A stretch of DNA of 64,000 nt from Enterococcus gallinarum NBRC 100675 (GTDB lineage: Bacteria; Bacillota; Bacilli; Lactobacillales; Enterococcaceae): the NCBI RefSeq assembly GCF_001544275.1, contig NZ_BCQE01000019.1, forward strand, positions 1-64,000, in the 5' to 3' direction. The notes below the pieces were generated by a model that was not told the DNA's origin, ran no database searches, and saw only the letters and a list, made by a program, of their open reading frames with translations. Below, one piece after another: positions 44,119 to 53,542 of the stretch. The translations under genes and the position numbers were made by a program. Each line of letters starts with the position of its first letter. Positions within the stretch are counted from its first letter, which is position 1.

Positions 44119-44979
44119 TTATTTTGCTGTAGCGAAATAAAGTTTCTGACTCGTTAAGTTTTCCAAAGAAAGCAGAAAGAAACTGGCAGCTAATAAATCA
44201 GCACTTCCGCCGGGCGAAACATTCTGCTGTTGACAATAGTTGTTCAATGCTTCAAAAGCGGCACTAGGAATGGGCTGTTTATTGGCTTGCTTTGCCAACT
44301 GTTGAACATGGTTCAGCACTTGTTGATCGCTGCGATACAAAATACACGTATCATCAAGTGTGGCCATGATCGCTAGGAGCATATGGAGTCTTTTTTCTGG
44401 TGAATCTTTTATTTGTCGTGACAAAAAATCAGATAATGCCACTTGAACATGAGGAAAACCTGCGGCTGCTTCCCCAAAAGCGCCCGTATAACCATATTTT
44501 TGTTTGACTTTGTTTCCGTGACTTCCAGTAGCCGCAACTTGTAGCCGACGATCTGGATAAGCGACCAGCTGTTGAATATCTGTAAAAATCTTTGGTAAGA
44601 ACAACTGACGATCACAGCTGTATTGGCTACTGATCACACTGATAAACAATCCCATTGCCCAAATGGCCCCTTTATGGGTATTGACTCCACCAGTAGCTGC
44701 TAACATGGCTGTTTCAGCACGACGGCCAATCTCCGCAATCGCTTCTCTGACGGCTTGGCTCGGTCTTTTTTGCCAAGAAGCCAGCGCCATTTCTTCAAAA
44801 AATGGTGTCAGCGTTCGTGCCGATAAGACAAATAGTTCGTGATTCATATCGCTATGTGAACCAGTTGTTAAACGATCGACTAAGCCTGGCTTGGGTGAGA
44901 GTTCTACTTCATCGATCAGCGCTTTTTCAACTAATTTTGCCAGTTGATAACAAGTAGCGAAGGCAGATTGTTCTTCCAT
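44119..44979 (-). CDS. mdcB: Triphosphoribosyl-dephospho-CoA synthase
   Basis: A 286-residue CitG/MdcB family enzyme (VELSPKPGLVDRLTTGSHSDMNHELF; TGGVNTHKGAIWAMG; ATLDDTCILYR). It makes the prosthetic-group precursor from dephospho-CoA and ATP, which MdcG then loads on the acyl carrier protein. Last gene of the malonate decarboxylase operon; context makes MdcB far more likely than CitG. RBS GAGGGG. Confidence 0.9.
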   Translation of the reverse strand: MEEQSAFATCYQLAKLVEKALIDEVELSPKPGLVDRLTTGSHSDMNHELFVLSARTLTPFFEEMALASWQKRPSQAVREAIAEIGRRAETAMLAATGGVNTHKGAIWAMGLFISVISSQYSCDRQLFLPKIFTDIQQLVAYPDRRLQVAATGSHGNKVKQKYGYTGAFGEAAAGFPHVQVALSDFLSRQIKDSPEKRLHMLLAIMATLDDTCILYRSDQQVLNHVQQLAKQANKQPIPSAAFEALNNYCQQQNVSPGGSADLLAASFFLLSLENLTSQKLYFATAK

Positions 44980-45001
44980 AAGATTCCCCTCTTTTTATGA
45001 A

Positions 45002-46087
45002 TTATTTACTAAATGGTCCTTTGATCCCTGCCCAAATCACATGCAGAAGATAGCTTAACAAAAAGCTGCAGCTGGCAGTAGCTAAGTAGGCAACAAGAAT
45101 CATGATTCCCATTGGCAATTGCAATAGTGTATCTTTGAAACAAACTAGAATAACTTGAAATACAAATACATTAGCTAAATAGGTACGGTACGCATAAACA
45201 GATAACCATTTGAATGCACGAAGTTGTGGTGCGTTGTTCTTGATCATAGTTGAGCCTAACATAAAGACGCCGAAGATCACCACTAAGCTATAAAGACTTT
45301 GTAATGTATTTAAATAAGGTGCATGAGCGAAAGAAAGATCTCCGCCGAAGTGTAATAAATGATCAGCTGAAAATAAAGCTAATACTAAGCCAACTGGCAA
45401 TAGTGCATAGCGCACTTTATATAAAAAGCGGTAAATGGCTTCATGATACATCAATGCCGCTTCGCCATAAATACCATAAATCACAAAGCTAGCAACGAAA
45501 CGATCCAATAAGTACCAGTTGTCATGATGAGGTCCGGCAAAAACTTGCGCATCATAGAATAAATACCAAGCTACATATAAAACTGTCGCAACGATTAGGA
45601 CAGGCCAAACATTTTTCTTGTTTGAAAAGACTTTGTAGCCTAACCATACGAAAAACGGCATCAACAATTGAATTTGAAGCATCATCACGGTATACCATAG
45701 ATGGGGTGCGCCGTCACCGGTAATATATTTCAATAAGAATGAAGCAGTATCTGTGTAGGGTTGACCTTGTTGAACGGCTGGAAAGAGCCATAAGTATGCA
45801 GTCGTCCACAACAGGTAAGGAACCACTAATTCAAAGAATTTTTCTTTCAGAAATTCCCAATAAGAAAGATGTTGGCTTGTTTTTACCATATTATAAACAA
45901 TTGCAAAAATAAACATTGGTGCGGTGTATTTCACGATGACATAAAATATACCAATAAAGGCGGCGGTTTTTTCGTTTTGGACATTTGCTAAAGCAAAACT
46001 CAAAACAGTCTGCATCATAACGGCGGTCACAGCAAAGACTTTTAGGAAGTCGCTGATATTGATTTTGATTTCTTTATTCTCGAACAT
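45002..46087 (-). CDS. Acyltransferase-3-like membrane protein in the mdc operon
   Basis: A 361-residue protein with about ten transmembrane segments and the layout of the acyltransferase-3 (OafA/WecH) family: first helix ISDFLKVFAVTAVMMQTVLSF, HLWYTVMMLQIQLLMPFF and a late VYAYRTYLANVFVFQ. In acyltransferases the first helix ends in a catalytic His (RGxAIxxVxxxH pattern); here that position appears to be Gln in VMMQTV. The gene lies between mdcG and mdcB, 24 bases after mdcG, where other mdc loci may carry malonate carriers (MdcLM, MdcF). It may thus have a transport or envelope role for malonate. This is inference; catalysis cannot be ruled out. Confidence 0.7.
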   Translation of the reverse strand: MFENKEIKINISDFLKVFAVTAVMMQTVLSFALANVQNEKTAAFIGIFYVIVKYTAPMFIFAIVYNMVKTSQHLSYWEFLKEKFFELVVPYLLWTTAYLWLFPAVQQGQPYTDTASFLLKYITGDGAPHLWYTVMMLQIQLLMPFFVWLGYKVFSNKKNVWPVLIVATVLYVAWYLFYDAQVFAGPHHDNWYLLDRFVASFVIYGIYGEAALMYHEAIYRFLYKVRYALLPVGLVLALFSADHLLHFGGDLSFAHAPYLNTLQSLYSLVVIFGVFMLGSTMIKNNAPQLRAFKWLSVYAYRTYLANVFVFQVILVCFKDTLLQLPMGIMILVAYLATASCSFLLSYLLHVIWAGIKGPFSK

Positions 46088-46111
46088 TGTTTTCGCTCAC
46101 TTTTCTTATAT

Positions 46112-46705
46112 TTACCAAATCTTGTTTGTGAGTTTTGGCCCCTCGTCTGTCTTAAGTAATAGTTTCTTTTGGGGATTCCTCAAATATTCTTTTAAGGAAA
46201 AACCGCCTTTTTTAGTTATTACTTGAATATCTAAATCATTGAAAAAATCTTTATTGTCCTGAATGAGTTGTAAAGGAAGTTGAGTGGCAGAATCAGCATA
46301 AAGCAAGAGATCCAAGTCACTGGTTACTTTGATCGCGGCTTGGTCTGAAGCCAACTCAAACCCCAAGCTGCCACCCACACCCCACTTACAATCACACAAC
46401 AATCGTTGTGCCTCACGATATTGGCGAAAAACAGGATAATCTGAAATGTCGTTTTGGCGAAAACTTTCTTTGGCAATCAGCTGCCATGGATGAATGGTCG
46501 CCATCACATACTTAGAAAGTATCTCGGTGCCGAAGCGCTGTTCCCGTTTTGTTCCTCGAAAGCCGACAAGGAGATGTTGTGGGCTTTGAGGAATGCCTCT
46601 ACGGACAGTCGCATACATTTTTTCTCCTTGGTGCAGCCAATCTGGTAAAACGAGATCAGCAAGCGCTTGGTTATCGATCAATACAATATCGTGGGCAAAG
46701 TTCAT
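46112..46705 (-). CDS. mdcG: Phosphoribosyl-dephospho-CoA transferase
   Basis: 197 residues, with the nucleotidyltransferase motif WGVGGSLGFELAS and KVTSDLDLLLYAD (metal-binding Asp pair). It attaches the 2'-(5''-phosphoribosyl)-3'-dephospho-CoA group to the MdcC serine. Starts 3 bases after the mdcDE stop with a weak ribosome binding site, implying coupled translation. Confidence 0.9.
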   Translation of the reverse strand: MNFAHDIVLIDNQALADLVLPDWLHQGEKMYATVRRGIPQSPQHLLVGFRGTKREQRFGTEILSKYVMATIHPWQLIAKESFRQNDISDYPVFRQYREAQRLLCDCKWGVGGSLGFELASDQAAIKVTSDLDLLLYADSATQLPLQLIQDNKDFFNDLDIQVITKKGGFSLKEYLRNPQKKLLLKTDEGPKLTNKIW

Positions 46706-46708
46706 TGT

Positions 46709-48385
46709 TTAATCAGTCCATTCTTCATTCATACGGGCAAAGACTTTATTTGTTTCTAAACGACCGCCTTTAACAGCAATCTCGTTGGTGTATCGGTTGG
46801 TCAACATAGTGTCGTTTGCTTGGCGAACATCAAGAATCGCTGCATTGATGGCGTCGATCACTGCATTGACATGGTCAGCGCTGGTTTCTTGATCCGTAAT
46901 TGATTCTAAGAAAGTGAAAATCGCACCAAGCTTCGTATAATTTTTGATGTCGTAGGCAATACTTGGTACTTTTACTGCTGCTGCTTCGATCGCTGCGATT
47001 GACCGTTTCGTCACACGGCTGGCGCTTTCTTTAGACATTGCTTGAACAGTGATATTGGTACTATTCAAAGCGATCAAGCGACTAGATTGTAAGCCATGGG
47101 CTAAGAACGCACCAGAGATCGCATTCCCAGCGATGAAGCCAATCACTGGATGTCCTGCTTGACGCAATTTTGCATAAGCTGCAGCACTATTTGCTAAGGC
47201 TACGTGGATTCCAATCAATTCTTCGTTATAACCGTAAGCTTGACTTGGTACGTCGATCACGACAACAACCGGACGTTTCACGGCTTTTTCTTTATCTTCT
47301 TGATAAACAGTTTCTAAGACATGAGCCATTTCGAAGCCTTCGATCAAGCCAACTTCCCCATTACGAACACGGTACATTGGGTTTTGTGCATTTGGTACAA
47401 TGGCTGTGACCACCGCATCTTCGTTGAATAAGTTTGAAGCTGCAGCATAAACCGTGGCACTTGTAGAAGTTGGGTGTTTCAACCCTGTCAATGCCGCAAA
47501 CCAGTCGTAACCAACACTTGTAGCAGCATCTTCTGTCCCTTCTGTTACGTTGATTTCCTTCACAGCTGCTGATTTGTGAGTGGCTAATGCTTGATTGTAC
47601 GCGTCAATCGCCATTGGTTTGGATAAATCTAGTTTTGCCAACAATGAAAGATAAAAGTCGGCATTTTCGCTGCGATGGCTGTCTTTCTTTTCGTTGATTG
47701 CTGCAATCACAGCTGCTTTGATTGCCTCTACACTATCCGTTACTAATTCATCAACGATTTGCGCATTCAACCGTTGGCGGGCACCGATCGTGTTCCAAAT
47801 CAAATCTTTATCACTGGAATCAAATTCACGAACGCCCGCTTCTTGTTCAATCACTTCTGGTCCATTTAAACCGATCCGGGCTTTTTTGGTAGCGATCAAA
47901 TAGCTCATTAAGGCTGAAGTGATAGACATCCCACCAAATGAACCGACACGACCAGGAACTAAGCCGATGACTGGAACATATTTTTTCAAAGCGACAATCA
48001 AATTACCAATTTCGGAAATAGAGAGCAACCCGTAATTGGCTTCTTGCAAACGGACACCACCAGTATCCAATACGATGATTGGATAGATTTCGTGGCCGTT
48101 TTGGTTTTCTTCCAGTACATGGGTCAAAGCGGCAATGATTTTCGCACCGGAAACTTCACCGATACCGCCGCCTTGGAATTTACCTTCCATAGCAATAACG
48201 ACTACTTCTTTGTCAGCAATTTTACCGCGGCTAACCACGATCCCGTCATCACTTTGTGGAACAATATCTTGTGCGACCAAATTAGGCGCGATCATTTGAT
48301 CAAAGGGATCAATCAATTCACGACCATTATCAACTAACGCATTGACACGTTCGCGAGCATTTAATTCAACAAAACTATTTTTCAT
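46709..48385 (-). CDS. Malonate decarboxylase beta-gamma fusion
   Basis: A 558-residue protein joining MdcD (about 1-275: GIVVSRGKIADKEVVVIAMEGKFQGGGIGEVSGAKI, GRVGSFGGMSI) and MdcE (about 285-558: YRVRNGEVGLIEGFEMAH, SQAYGYNEELIG, AGNAISGAFLAHGLQ). In Klebsiella these subunits are separate. The complex decarboxylates malonyl-S-ACP to acetyl-S-ACP. GGAGG precedes the ATG; the gene overlaps mdcC by 11 bases. Crotonase-fold carboxyltransferase motifs are intact in both halves. Confidence 0.92.
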   Translation of the reverse strand: MKNSFVELNARERVNALVDNGRELIDPFDQMIAPNLVAQDIVPQSDDGIVVSRGKIADKEVVVIAMEGKFQGGGIGEVSGAKIIAALTHVLEENQNGHEIYPIIVLDTGGVRLQEANYGLLSISEIGNLIVALKKYVPVIGLVPGRVGSFGGMSITSALMSYLIATKKARIGLNGPEVIEQEAGVREFDSSDKDLIWNTIGARQRLNAQIVDELVTDSVEAIKAAVIAAINEKKDSHRSENADFYLSLLAKLDLSKPMAIDAYNQALATHKSAAVKEINVTEGTEDAATSVGYDWFAALTGLKHPTSTSATVYAAASNLFNEDAVVTAIVPNAQNPMYRVRNGEVGLIEGFEMAHVLETVYQEDKEKAVKRPVVVVIDVPSQAYGYNEELIGIHVALANSAAAYAKLRQAGHPVIGFIAGNAISGAFLAHGLQSSRLIALNSTNITVQAMSKESASRVTKRSIAAIEAAAVKVPSIAYDIKNYTKLGAIFTFLESITDQETSADHVNAVIDAINAAILDVRQANDTMLTNRYTNEIAVKGGRLETNKVFARMNEEWTD

Positions 48386-48674
48386 CTGAAAGTTCCTCCA
48401 TTGCTTGTGTTAATCGAAGATAGACAACTCCAGGAGTAGCACCAAAGTCATTGATAACCATGTCTGCGGTGATTGGGTAACGTTCAAAGAAGCGTGTCAA
48501 AACATTTTGCCAAACATCGCCAAAGCCGTCACTTCCGGTACAAATCTTCACTGAAGTTTCTGCTTTATCTGTTGGGAAAAGTAAAATTTCTAAATCGCCT
48601 GAACCCACCACACCAACATGGATTTTTTCTTTGATGGGTTTGGTTGTTTTATAGGTATATGCTAATTGTTCCAT
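48375..48674 (-). CDS. mdcC: Malonate decarboxylase acyl carrier protein
   Basis: 99 residues; the prosthetic-group serine is Ser25 in GVVGSGDLEILL, as in Klebsiella MdcC. Carries the acetyl/malonyl thioester between subunits. AAAGGAGAG precedes the ATG. Confidence 0.93.
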   Translation of the reverse strand: MEQLAYTYKTTKPIKEKIHVGVVGSGDLEILLFPTDKAETSVKICTGSDGFGDVWQNVLTRFFERYPITADMVINDFGATPGVVYLRLTQAMEELSDEK

Positions 48675-48690
48675 TTTGTTCTTCTCTCCT

Positions 48691-50337
48691 TTATGACCAA
48701 GTTCTAAATTTCATAGGTGGTTGATACAAGCCATCAGACCATTCGATCAAATCATCCACTGTTTGCGCAGCTAGTAATGAACGTTTCGCATCGCTGCGTT
48801 TGATGCCAAGATCTTCTGGTAATTTTACAATGCCAGCAGCACGCAATTCATCCAATGATTCTTTGGTACTCGTCATACCTAATGGTGTTACACCGCCGAT
48901 TGCTGCGATTGCTGCTTGTTTTTGTTCTTTAGAAGTGGCTTTATAAAGGTAAGCAATTCCTTCTTCTGTCACAATATGAGTTGTGTCATCACTGTAGATC
49001 ATTACAGGGGCGTTGGCTAAACCAGCTTGTTTTTGAACGTCCAGTGCATCTAGTGTTTCAACAAAGACAGGTTTTTTGTTTGAGCTGTAAGTTTCAACCA
49101 TTTGAACAACTAATTTTTGACCCTTGCCTAACGGATCCTTTTCGTCACGCAATGATTGCCATGCCGGTGTTGAGTGACGACGACCACCAGGGTTATGACC
49201 CATGTTTGGCGCACCGCCAAAACCAGATAAACGTCCTTTGGTTACGGTTGAAGAGTTTCCTTCATAATCCAATTGCAGAGTGGAACCAATGAACATATCA
49301 ACCGCATATTGACCAGCTGTTTGTGACAAAGCACGGTTACTACGCATCGTACCATCTTTCCCAACAAAGAAAACATCTGGACGAGCAGCAATATATTTTT
49401 CCATCCCTACTTCGCCGCCAAAACTGTGAATGCTTTCGACCCAACCAGATTCAATAGCAGGAATCATTGTTGGATGTGGATTTAAGACCCAGTTTTTAGC
49501 AACTTTCCCTTTGATTCCTAAAGTTTCGCCATAGGTTGGTAAAAGTAGCTCGATAGCGGCAGTGTTGAACCCAATCCCATGATTCAATGATTGAACTTCA
49601 TGTTCGGCATAAATTCCTTTTAATGCCATCATTGCCATCAAGATTTGTAATTCGGTGATGTTTTGAGGGTCCCGAGTAAATAATGCTTCTAATTGATAAG
49701 GTTGATCCGCCAAGACAACGATATCGATCCAGTCACTTGGAATGTCGACCCGTGGCAATTCGTCTACCACTTCATTGACTTGCACGATGACGATGCCATC
49801 TTTAAAAGCAGCAGCTTCAACGATAGTTGGTGTTTCTTCTGTATTGTAGCCTGTATAAAGATTCCCTTGTTTATCGGCTTTGTCTGCAGCGACAAGAACG
49901 ACATTAGGAATCAAATCAACGAACAAACGTCCGTATAATTCTAAATAAGTATGAATATCGCCTAATTTCATCGTACCGTCTTCGATCATTTGAGCGACAC
50001 GTGTGCTTTGCGCACCAGCGTATGAAAAATCGATTTTTGCTGCGATGCCTTTTTCAAAAATAGTTAAATGTTCTGGACGAGAAATACTCGACATAATCAT
50101 ATGCAATTGATTGACTTTATCTGTATTGACTTGTTCCAAACTTTTTGAAAGGAAGCTTGCTTGTTTTTGGTTATCTCCTTCTAGAACGACTTTGTCACCT
50201 GGTTGAATAACCGTTTCTAACACTTCGATAATGGCTTCAGTTGGTACATATTTTCCATCAAGCAAATGTTCGATTTTTTTCATTGTTTGGGCTTTTTGCT
50301 CGCGTTTGCTGGCCCAGTTTCTTGCTGGTTTTTCCAT
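48691..50337 (-). CDS. mdcA: Malonate decarboxylase alpha subunit
   Basis: About 548 residues of the MdcA family (acetyl-S-ACP:malonate ACP transferase), starting EKPARNWASKREQKAQ, with LHMIMSSISRPEHL, GIGFNTAAIELLLPTYGE and GGAPNMGHNPGGRRH. It swaps acetyl for malonyl on the carrier. The ATG at 50337 follows GGAG by 9 bases; a longer start at 50352, inside mdcH, lacks a ribosome binding site. Confidence 0.92.
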   Translation of the reverse strand: MEKPARNWASKREQKAQTMKKIEHLLDGKYVPTEAIIEVLETVIQPGDKVVLEGDNQKQASFLSKSLEQVNTDKVNQLHMIMSSISRPEHLTIFEKGIAAKIDFSYAGAQSTRVAQMIEDGTMKLGDIHTYLELYGRLFVDLIPNVVLVAADKADKQGNLYTGYNTEETPTIVEAAAFKDGIVIVQVNEVVDELPRVDIPSDWIDIVVLADQPYQLEALFTRDPQNITELQILMAMMALKGIYAEHEVQSLNHGIGFNTAAIELLLPTYGETLGIKGKVAKNWVLNPHPTMIPAIESGWVESIHSFGGEVGMEKYIAARPDVFFVGKDGTMRSNRALSQTAGQYAVDMFIGSTLQLDYEGNSSTVTKGRLSGFGGAPNMGHNPGGRRHSTPAWQSLRDEKDPLGKGQKLVVQMVETYSSNKKPVFVETLDALDVQKQAGLANAPVMIYSDDTTHIVTEEGIAYLYKATSKEQKQAAIAAIGGVTPLGMTSTKESLDELRAAGIVKLPEDLGIKRSDAKRSLLAAQTVDDLIEWSDGLYQPPMKFRTWS

Positions 50338-50342
50338 TGTGT

Positions 50343-51254
50343 TCATCTCCATTTTTGATATAGGAATATGGCATCATCAATACCGTGTTGGTCCAAGTTG
50401 ATGGTTCGGATCACCTTGTTTTCACCAAATTTCGCATGAATCAGCTTTGTTAAGGTATTGCCGGGAGGAAATTCAAGAGCGATATCGGTTCCCATTTCTT
50501 TTATGACATCCATCATTTTGTTCCATTGCACTGGATGAGCAATATTTTGCAATAGATCTTTGCGGATCTCTGCTGGATCAGTTGTCAATCGTCCATCAAT
50601 ATTTTTGACATAAGGACAAACTGGCGAATTGATCGTGACAGTCTGCAAGAAAGGCTCAAACTTTTTGACGGTTTCGTCCATCAATTCACAATGAGATGGA
50701 ACAGGAACTGCTAATAGCTTTGCGGTTTGTGCATGATACGTTTTCGCATGGTCTAATGCTTGCTGCAAACCCTGGATATGTCCGGATAAAGTGTGTTGCA
50801 TTGGGCAATTTTCATTGGACAGATACACTGGGAATTCTGGATCAAAACTTTCTTTGACCACCTTCTCAGCTTCTGCTCTTGTCAATCCAACGATTACACC
50901 CATTGCATAATCAGCAGGATATGCTTCTTTCATCAGTGTCGCTCGATGATAGACCAGACTGGCAGAATTTTCAAAGCTCAGACATTCACTAGCCAATGCT
51001 GCGCAAAAAGCGCCGATTGAATGACCCGCGACTAAATCAGGATAAATGCCTGCTTTCTTGATCTGGTCGGTATAATAAGCAGCTTTGACAAGCATAGCTA
51101 ATTGAATATAGACAGTGTCATTTTCAATGTTCGTTGCCTTTTTCAATTGAAAGCCAGTAGCTTCTTCCAAGCGGATGAAATAATCATCTGGTACATCATG
51201 CAACATGTCGCTTGTTTGACTGCCTTGACCTGGGAATAAGAAACCTGTACTCAT
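50343..51254 (-). CDS. mdcH: Malonyl-CoA:ACP transacylase MdcH
   Basis: About 303 residues of the FabD fold: GFLFPGQGSQ, VAGHSIGAFCAALAS (nucleophile Ser), PVPSHCELM (His). It primes the MdcC carrier. First gene of the operon. The ATG at 51254 follows AGGAGG. Confidence 0.92.
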   Translation of the reverse strand: MSTGFLFPGQGSQTSDMLHDVPDDYFIRLEEATGFQLKKATNIENDTVYIQLAMLVKAAYYTDQIKKAGIYPDLVAGHSIGAFCAALASECLSFENSASLVYHRATLMKEAYPADYAMGVIVGLTRAEAEKVVKESFDPEFPVYLSNENCPMQHTLSGHIQGLQQALDHAKTYHAQTAKLLAVPVPSHCELMDETVKKFEPFLQTVTINSPVCPYVKNIDGRLTTDPAEIRKDLLQNIAHPVQWNKMMDVIKEMGTDIALEFPPGNTLTKLIHAKFGENKVIRTINLDQHGIDDAIFLYQKWR

Positions 51255-51283
51255 GAAGAACCTCCTTAACAATTTCTCTTACA

Positions 51284-51336
51284 CTGTTATTCTAGTCAAA
51301 GTTTGTTATAATAAAAAATACCAATTTGATGAGTAT
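51284..51336. promoter_or_regulatory. mdcR/mdcH divergent control region
   Basis: Contains a plus-strand TATAAT (51307-51312) for mdcR and a LysR-type dyad ATAC-N11-GTAT (51318-51336) just downstream of it, between the divergent genes. Confidence 0.5.
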
Positions 51337-51370
51337 CCATAACAAAAAGGTATGGAATAAGGAGTGTCCT

Positions 51371-52225
51371 ATGAACCTCGAACATTTGCGTTATTTCCAA
51401 AAAGTCGCAGAATCTAAAAACATTACTCAGTCTGCACAAGAACTATATATCTCACAGCCGGCATTGAGCCGGGCCATGAAACATTTAGAAAGTGAATTAG
51501 GCGTGCCATTGTTCTATCATACAGGCCGTCACATTGAACTGACGATGTATGCGGAAGAATTTTACCCTTATGTCACTAAAACACTGGAACAATATGACCA
51601 GGGGTTAGAAGCGATTCGATCTCTTAATGAAGAAATCATTCCTTCCATCACGATCTATTCTGAAGTTGCCTCGGTATCGATTCCCAATTTGGTCAAAACA
51701 TTTGTTGAGAAGCACCCAGATATTCAACTTTCAATCAAACAACACGGAAAAGCTGAAAAGGAAAAAGGTCGCGTCTTTTACATTACTTCTGAACCGAAAA
51801 CCGGAATGACGAATTTACCAATCTTTACCGAACCGATTTTGTTGGCGATTCCTAAAAATCACCCATTAGCGAAAAAAGCAGCGCTATTGACCGCTGATAT
51901 CGTTGATTTGCCACTAATCATGCTCGTGTCGAATACACCATTACGACGTACCATCGATGAAGCATTTGAATCAAGAAAAATTGCTTTGAGTATTGGTGCC
52001 ACCACGGATGATCCGGCAACATTACGTTCATTGATCAATCAGGGCTTAGGGATCACCTTCTTTCCTAAAGTGACCTGGGGCTACAAAGAAAGTGCTCCAT
52101 TCGTACTGCGCACCTTGGATGATTTCCCGCTCTCTCGTACAATTTATCTGTCTTCCAGCTTTACCGAGGGCCATCCCATCGCAAAAATGATCGCGAAAAC
52201 GTTGAAAGAGTTTTATCTCTCCTAA
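51371..52225 (+). CDS. mdcR: LysR regulator of malonate decarboxylase
   Basis: About 284 residues, LysR family: HTH ESKNITQSAQELYISQPALSRAMKHLESELG and a substrate-binding domain. Divergent from mdcH, hence probably MdcR, activated by malonate. The ATG at 51371 follows AAGGAG and gives the standard start NLEHLRYFQKV; an upstream in-frame ATG at 51326 is unlikely. Confidence 0.85.
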   Translation: MNLEHLRYFQKVAESKNITQSAQELYISQPALSRAMKHLESELGVPLFYHTGRHIELTMYAEEFYPYVTKTLEQYDQGLEAIRSLNEEIIPSITIYSEVASVSIPNLVKTFVEKHPDIQLSIKQHGKAEKEKGRVFYITSEPKTGMTNLPIFTEPILLAIPKNHPLAKKAALLTADIVDLPLIMLVSNTPLRRTIDEAFESRKIALSIGATTDDPATLRSLINQGLGITFFPKVTWGYKESAPFVLRTLDDFPLSRTIYLSSSFTEGHPIAKMIAKTLKEFYLS

Positions 52226-52238
52226 GATCGAAATAAAA

Positions 52239-52325
52239 AGACGAAGTGCTAATTGCCTCTTCGTCTGCCACCTAATTTAAATGAAAATCACACAAAAAAA
52301 TCCACTTTATGCGAGTGGATTTTTT
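52239..52325. terminator. Two tandem terminators between convergent genes
   Basis: AGACGAAG / CTTCGTCT (52239-52266) and AAAAATCCACT / AGTGGATTTTT (52296-52325) with a T-run. They serve mdcR and the convergent small membrane gene. Confidence 0.8.
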
Positions 52326-52348
52326 TTGATCTTTACTGTTTTGCTGGA

Positions 52349-52660
52349 TCAGAAGTTGGAAAAGACCACATCATTGATGCCTAAGTAATTCAGGACATAC
52401 AAAAACAGGACTGCTCCGTTGATGAATGTAGAGACCAAAATAATCCCATACCTAATAGAAACGACCCGGTAAAAAAGATGGGTCTGGATACGAGCAAACT
52501 TTTTCCCGCTATAGCTGAAAGCGATAATCAATAAAATGAGGGTAAAGAATGCTTGTAAGATCATTCCCAGCAAGTACAAGGATTGTGACGGTGCGGAATG
52601 CAATTGAAAAAAGTAGCTAGCACAAGTAATCAAATCAATTAAAATAGCGATGACTGGCAT
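52349..52660 (-). CDS. Small membrane protein
   Basis: A 103-residue protein with three hydrophobic segments (about 3-20, 28-48 and 70-92). GAAGGAA precedes the ATG. Single gene; no family recognised. Confidence 0.65.
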   Translation of the reverse strand: MPVIAILIDLITCASYFFQLHSAPSQSLYLLGMILQAFFTLILLIIAFSYSGKKFARIQTHLFYRVVSIRYGIILVSTFINGAVLFLYVLNYLGINDVVFSNF

Positions 52661-52896
52661 CGAGAATTCCTTCTTTCACTAATATGGTTTACACAATATA
52701 GCACGAAAAGTGCCAGTCTGTAACTATCATTTTTGTCATCTCCGATCAATCACTTCCCTTATCTTAAAATCATCAAGCATTTCATGATAAAAATTTGTAG
52801 CTGGAAGAAAATCGATTCTTTTTAAGTAATTTTTCTCGTTCTTTGTTACTATAATAGCAAACCACTTCTCTCAACTATTCTTAAAGGAGCGTTGCT

Positions 52897-53436
52897 ATGA
52901 CTTATGTGGAACAATTTACCTACGAAGAAATTGAACAAAAATTTGATACGACAAGTTTTGATCCCACCCCTTATATTAAAAGCACTTTGTTGGACCAGTC
53001 ATTACGAGAAAAATTAATCGCAAATGTCCTTGAGGGAAAGAATCACATTAATTATTATTTCAATAGTTACTTGATTATTGAAAGAGCTTCTATTATTGAA
53101 CCAACGCTTTTTTATCCTTTCTGGGAGGATTTTTGGCAACTGCATCATCATCAAAACTCCTATCATCGACGAATCGCCCATGACATGATAAGTAATTTAG
53201 TTGTATGTGATGTTGAGAATAAGTTTTTAGGTATCAAGGACGACTATCTAGGGATGATTGAAACAGAAAAAATCAGCAACTTATTGCGTATGCTTCAAAA
53301 TGCGATTCGTGTGGATCAAATTACCCCACTTGAGGAATTGCCTGCCTTATTCTTGCATTTGGAAAAACAGTCGCGCCTGACAGAAAAACAGAAAGTAAGA
53401 ATTGCCAAACTGTATCAAGAATATCAAACTGCTTAA
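52897..53436 (+). CDS. Hypothetical helical protein
   Basis: A 179-residue soluble protein, mostly helical, with an aromatic- and His-rich middle (FYPFWEDFWQLHHHQNSYHRR). The pattern suggests HEAT-like or alpha-solenoid packing, but I do not recognise a family. AAAGGAGC precedes the ATG. Single gene with a strong terminator. Confidence 0.7.
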   Translation: MTYVEQFTYEEIEQKFDTTSFDPTPYIKSTLLDQSLREKLIANVLEGKNHINYYFNSYLIIERASIIEPTLFYPFWEDFWQLHHHQNSYHRRIAHDMISNLVVCDVENKFLGIKDDYLGMIETEKISNLLRMLQNAIRVDQITPLEELPALFLHLEKQSRLTEKQKVRIAKLYQEYQTA

Positions 53437-53442
53437 TAATAA

Positions 53443-53494
53443 AAGAAGCCGAACAACAATCGATGAATCAACATCGGTTGTTGTTCGGCTTCTT
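53443..53494. terminator. Strong bidirectional terminator
   Basis: A stem of about 22 bp (AAGAAGCCGAACAACAAT... and complement) with T-runs on both strands, between convergent genes. Confidence 0.85.
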
Positions 53495-53542
53495 TCCCAT
53501 TTACTAGCACTGATTGCGAGTACTTATTTCAAGTCTTTTAGG

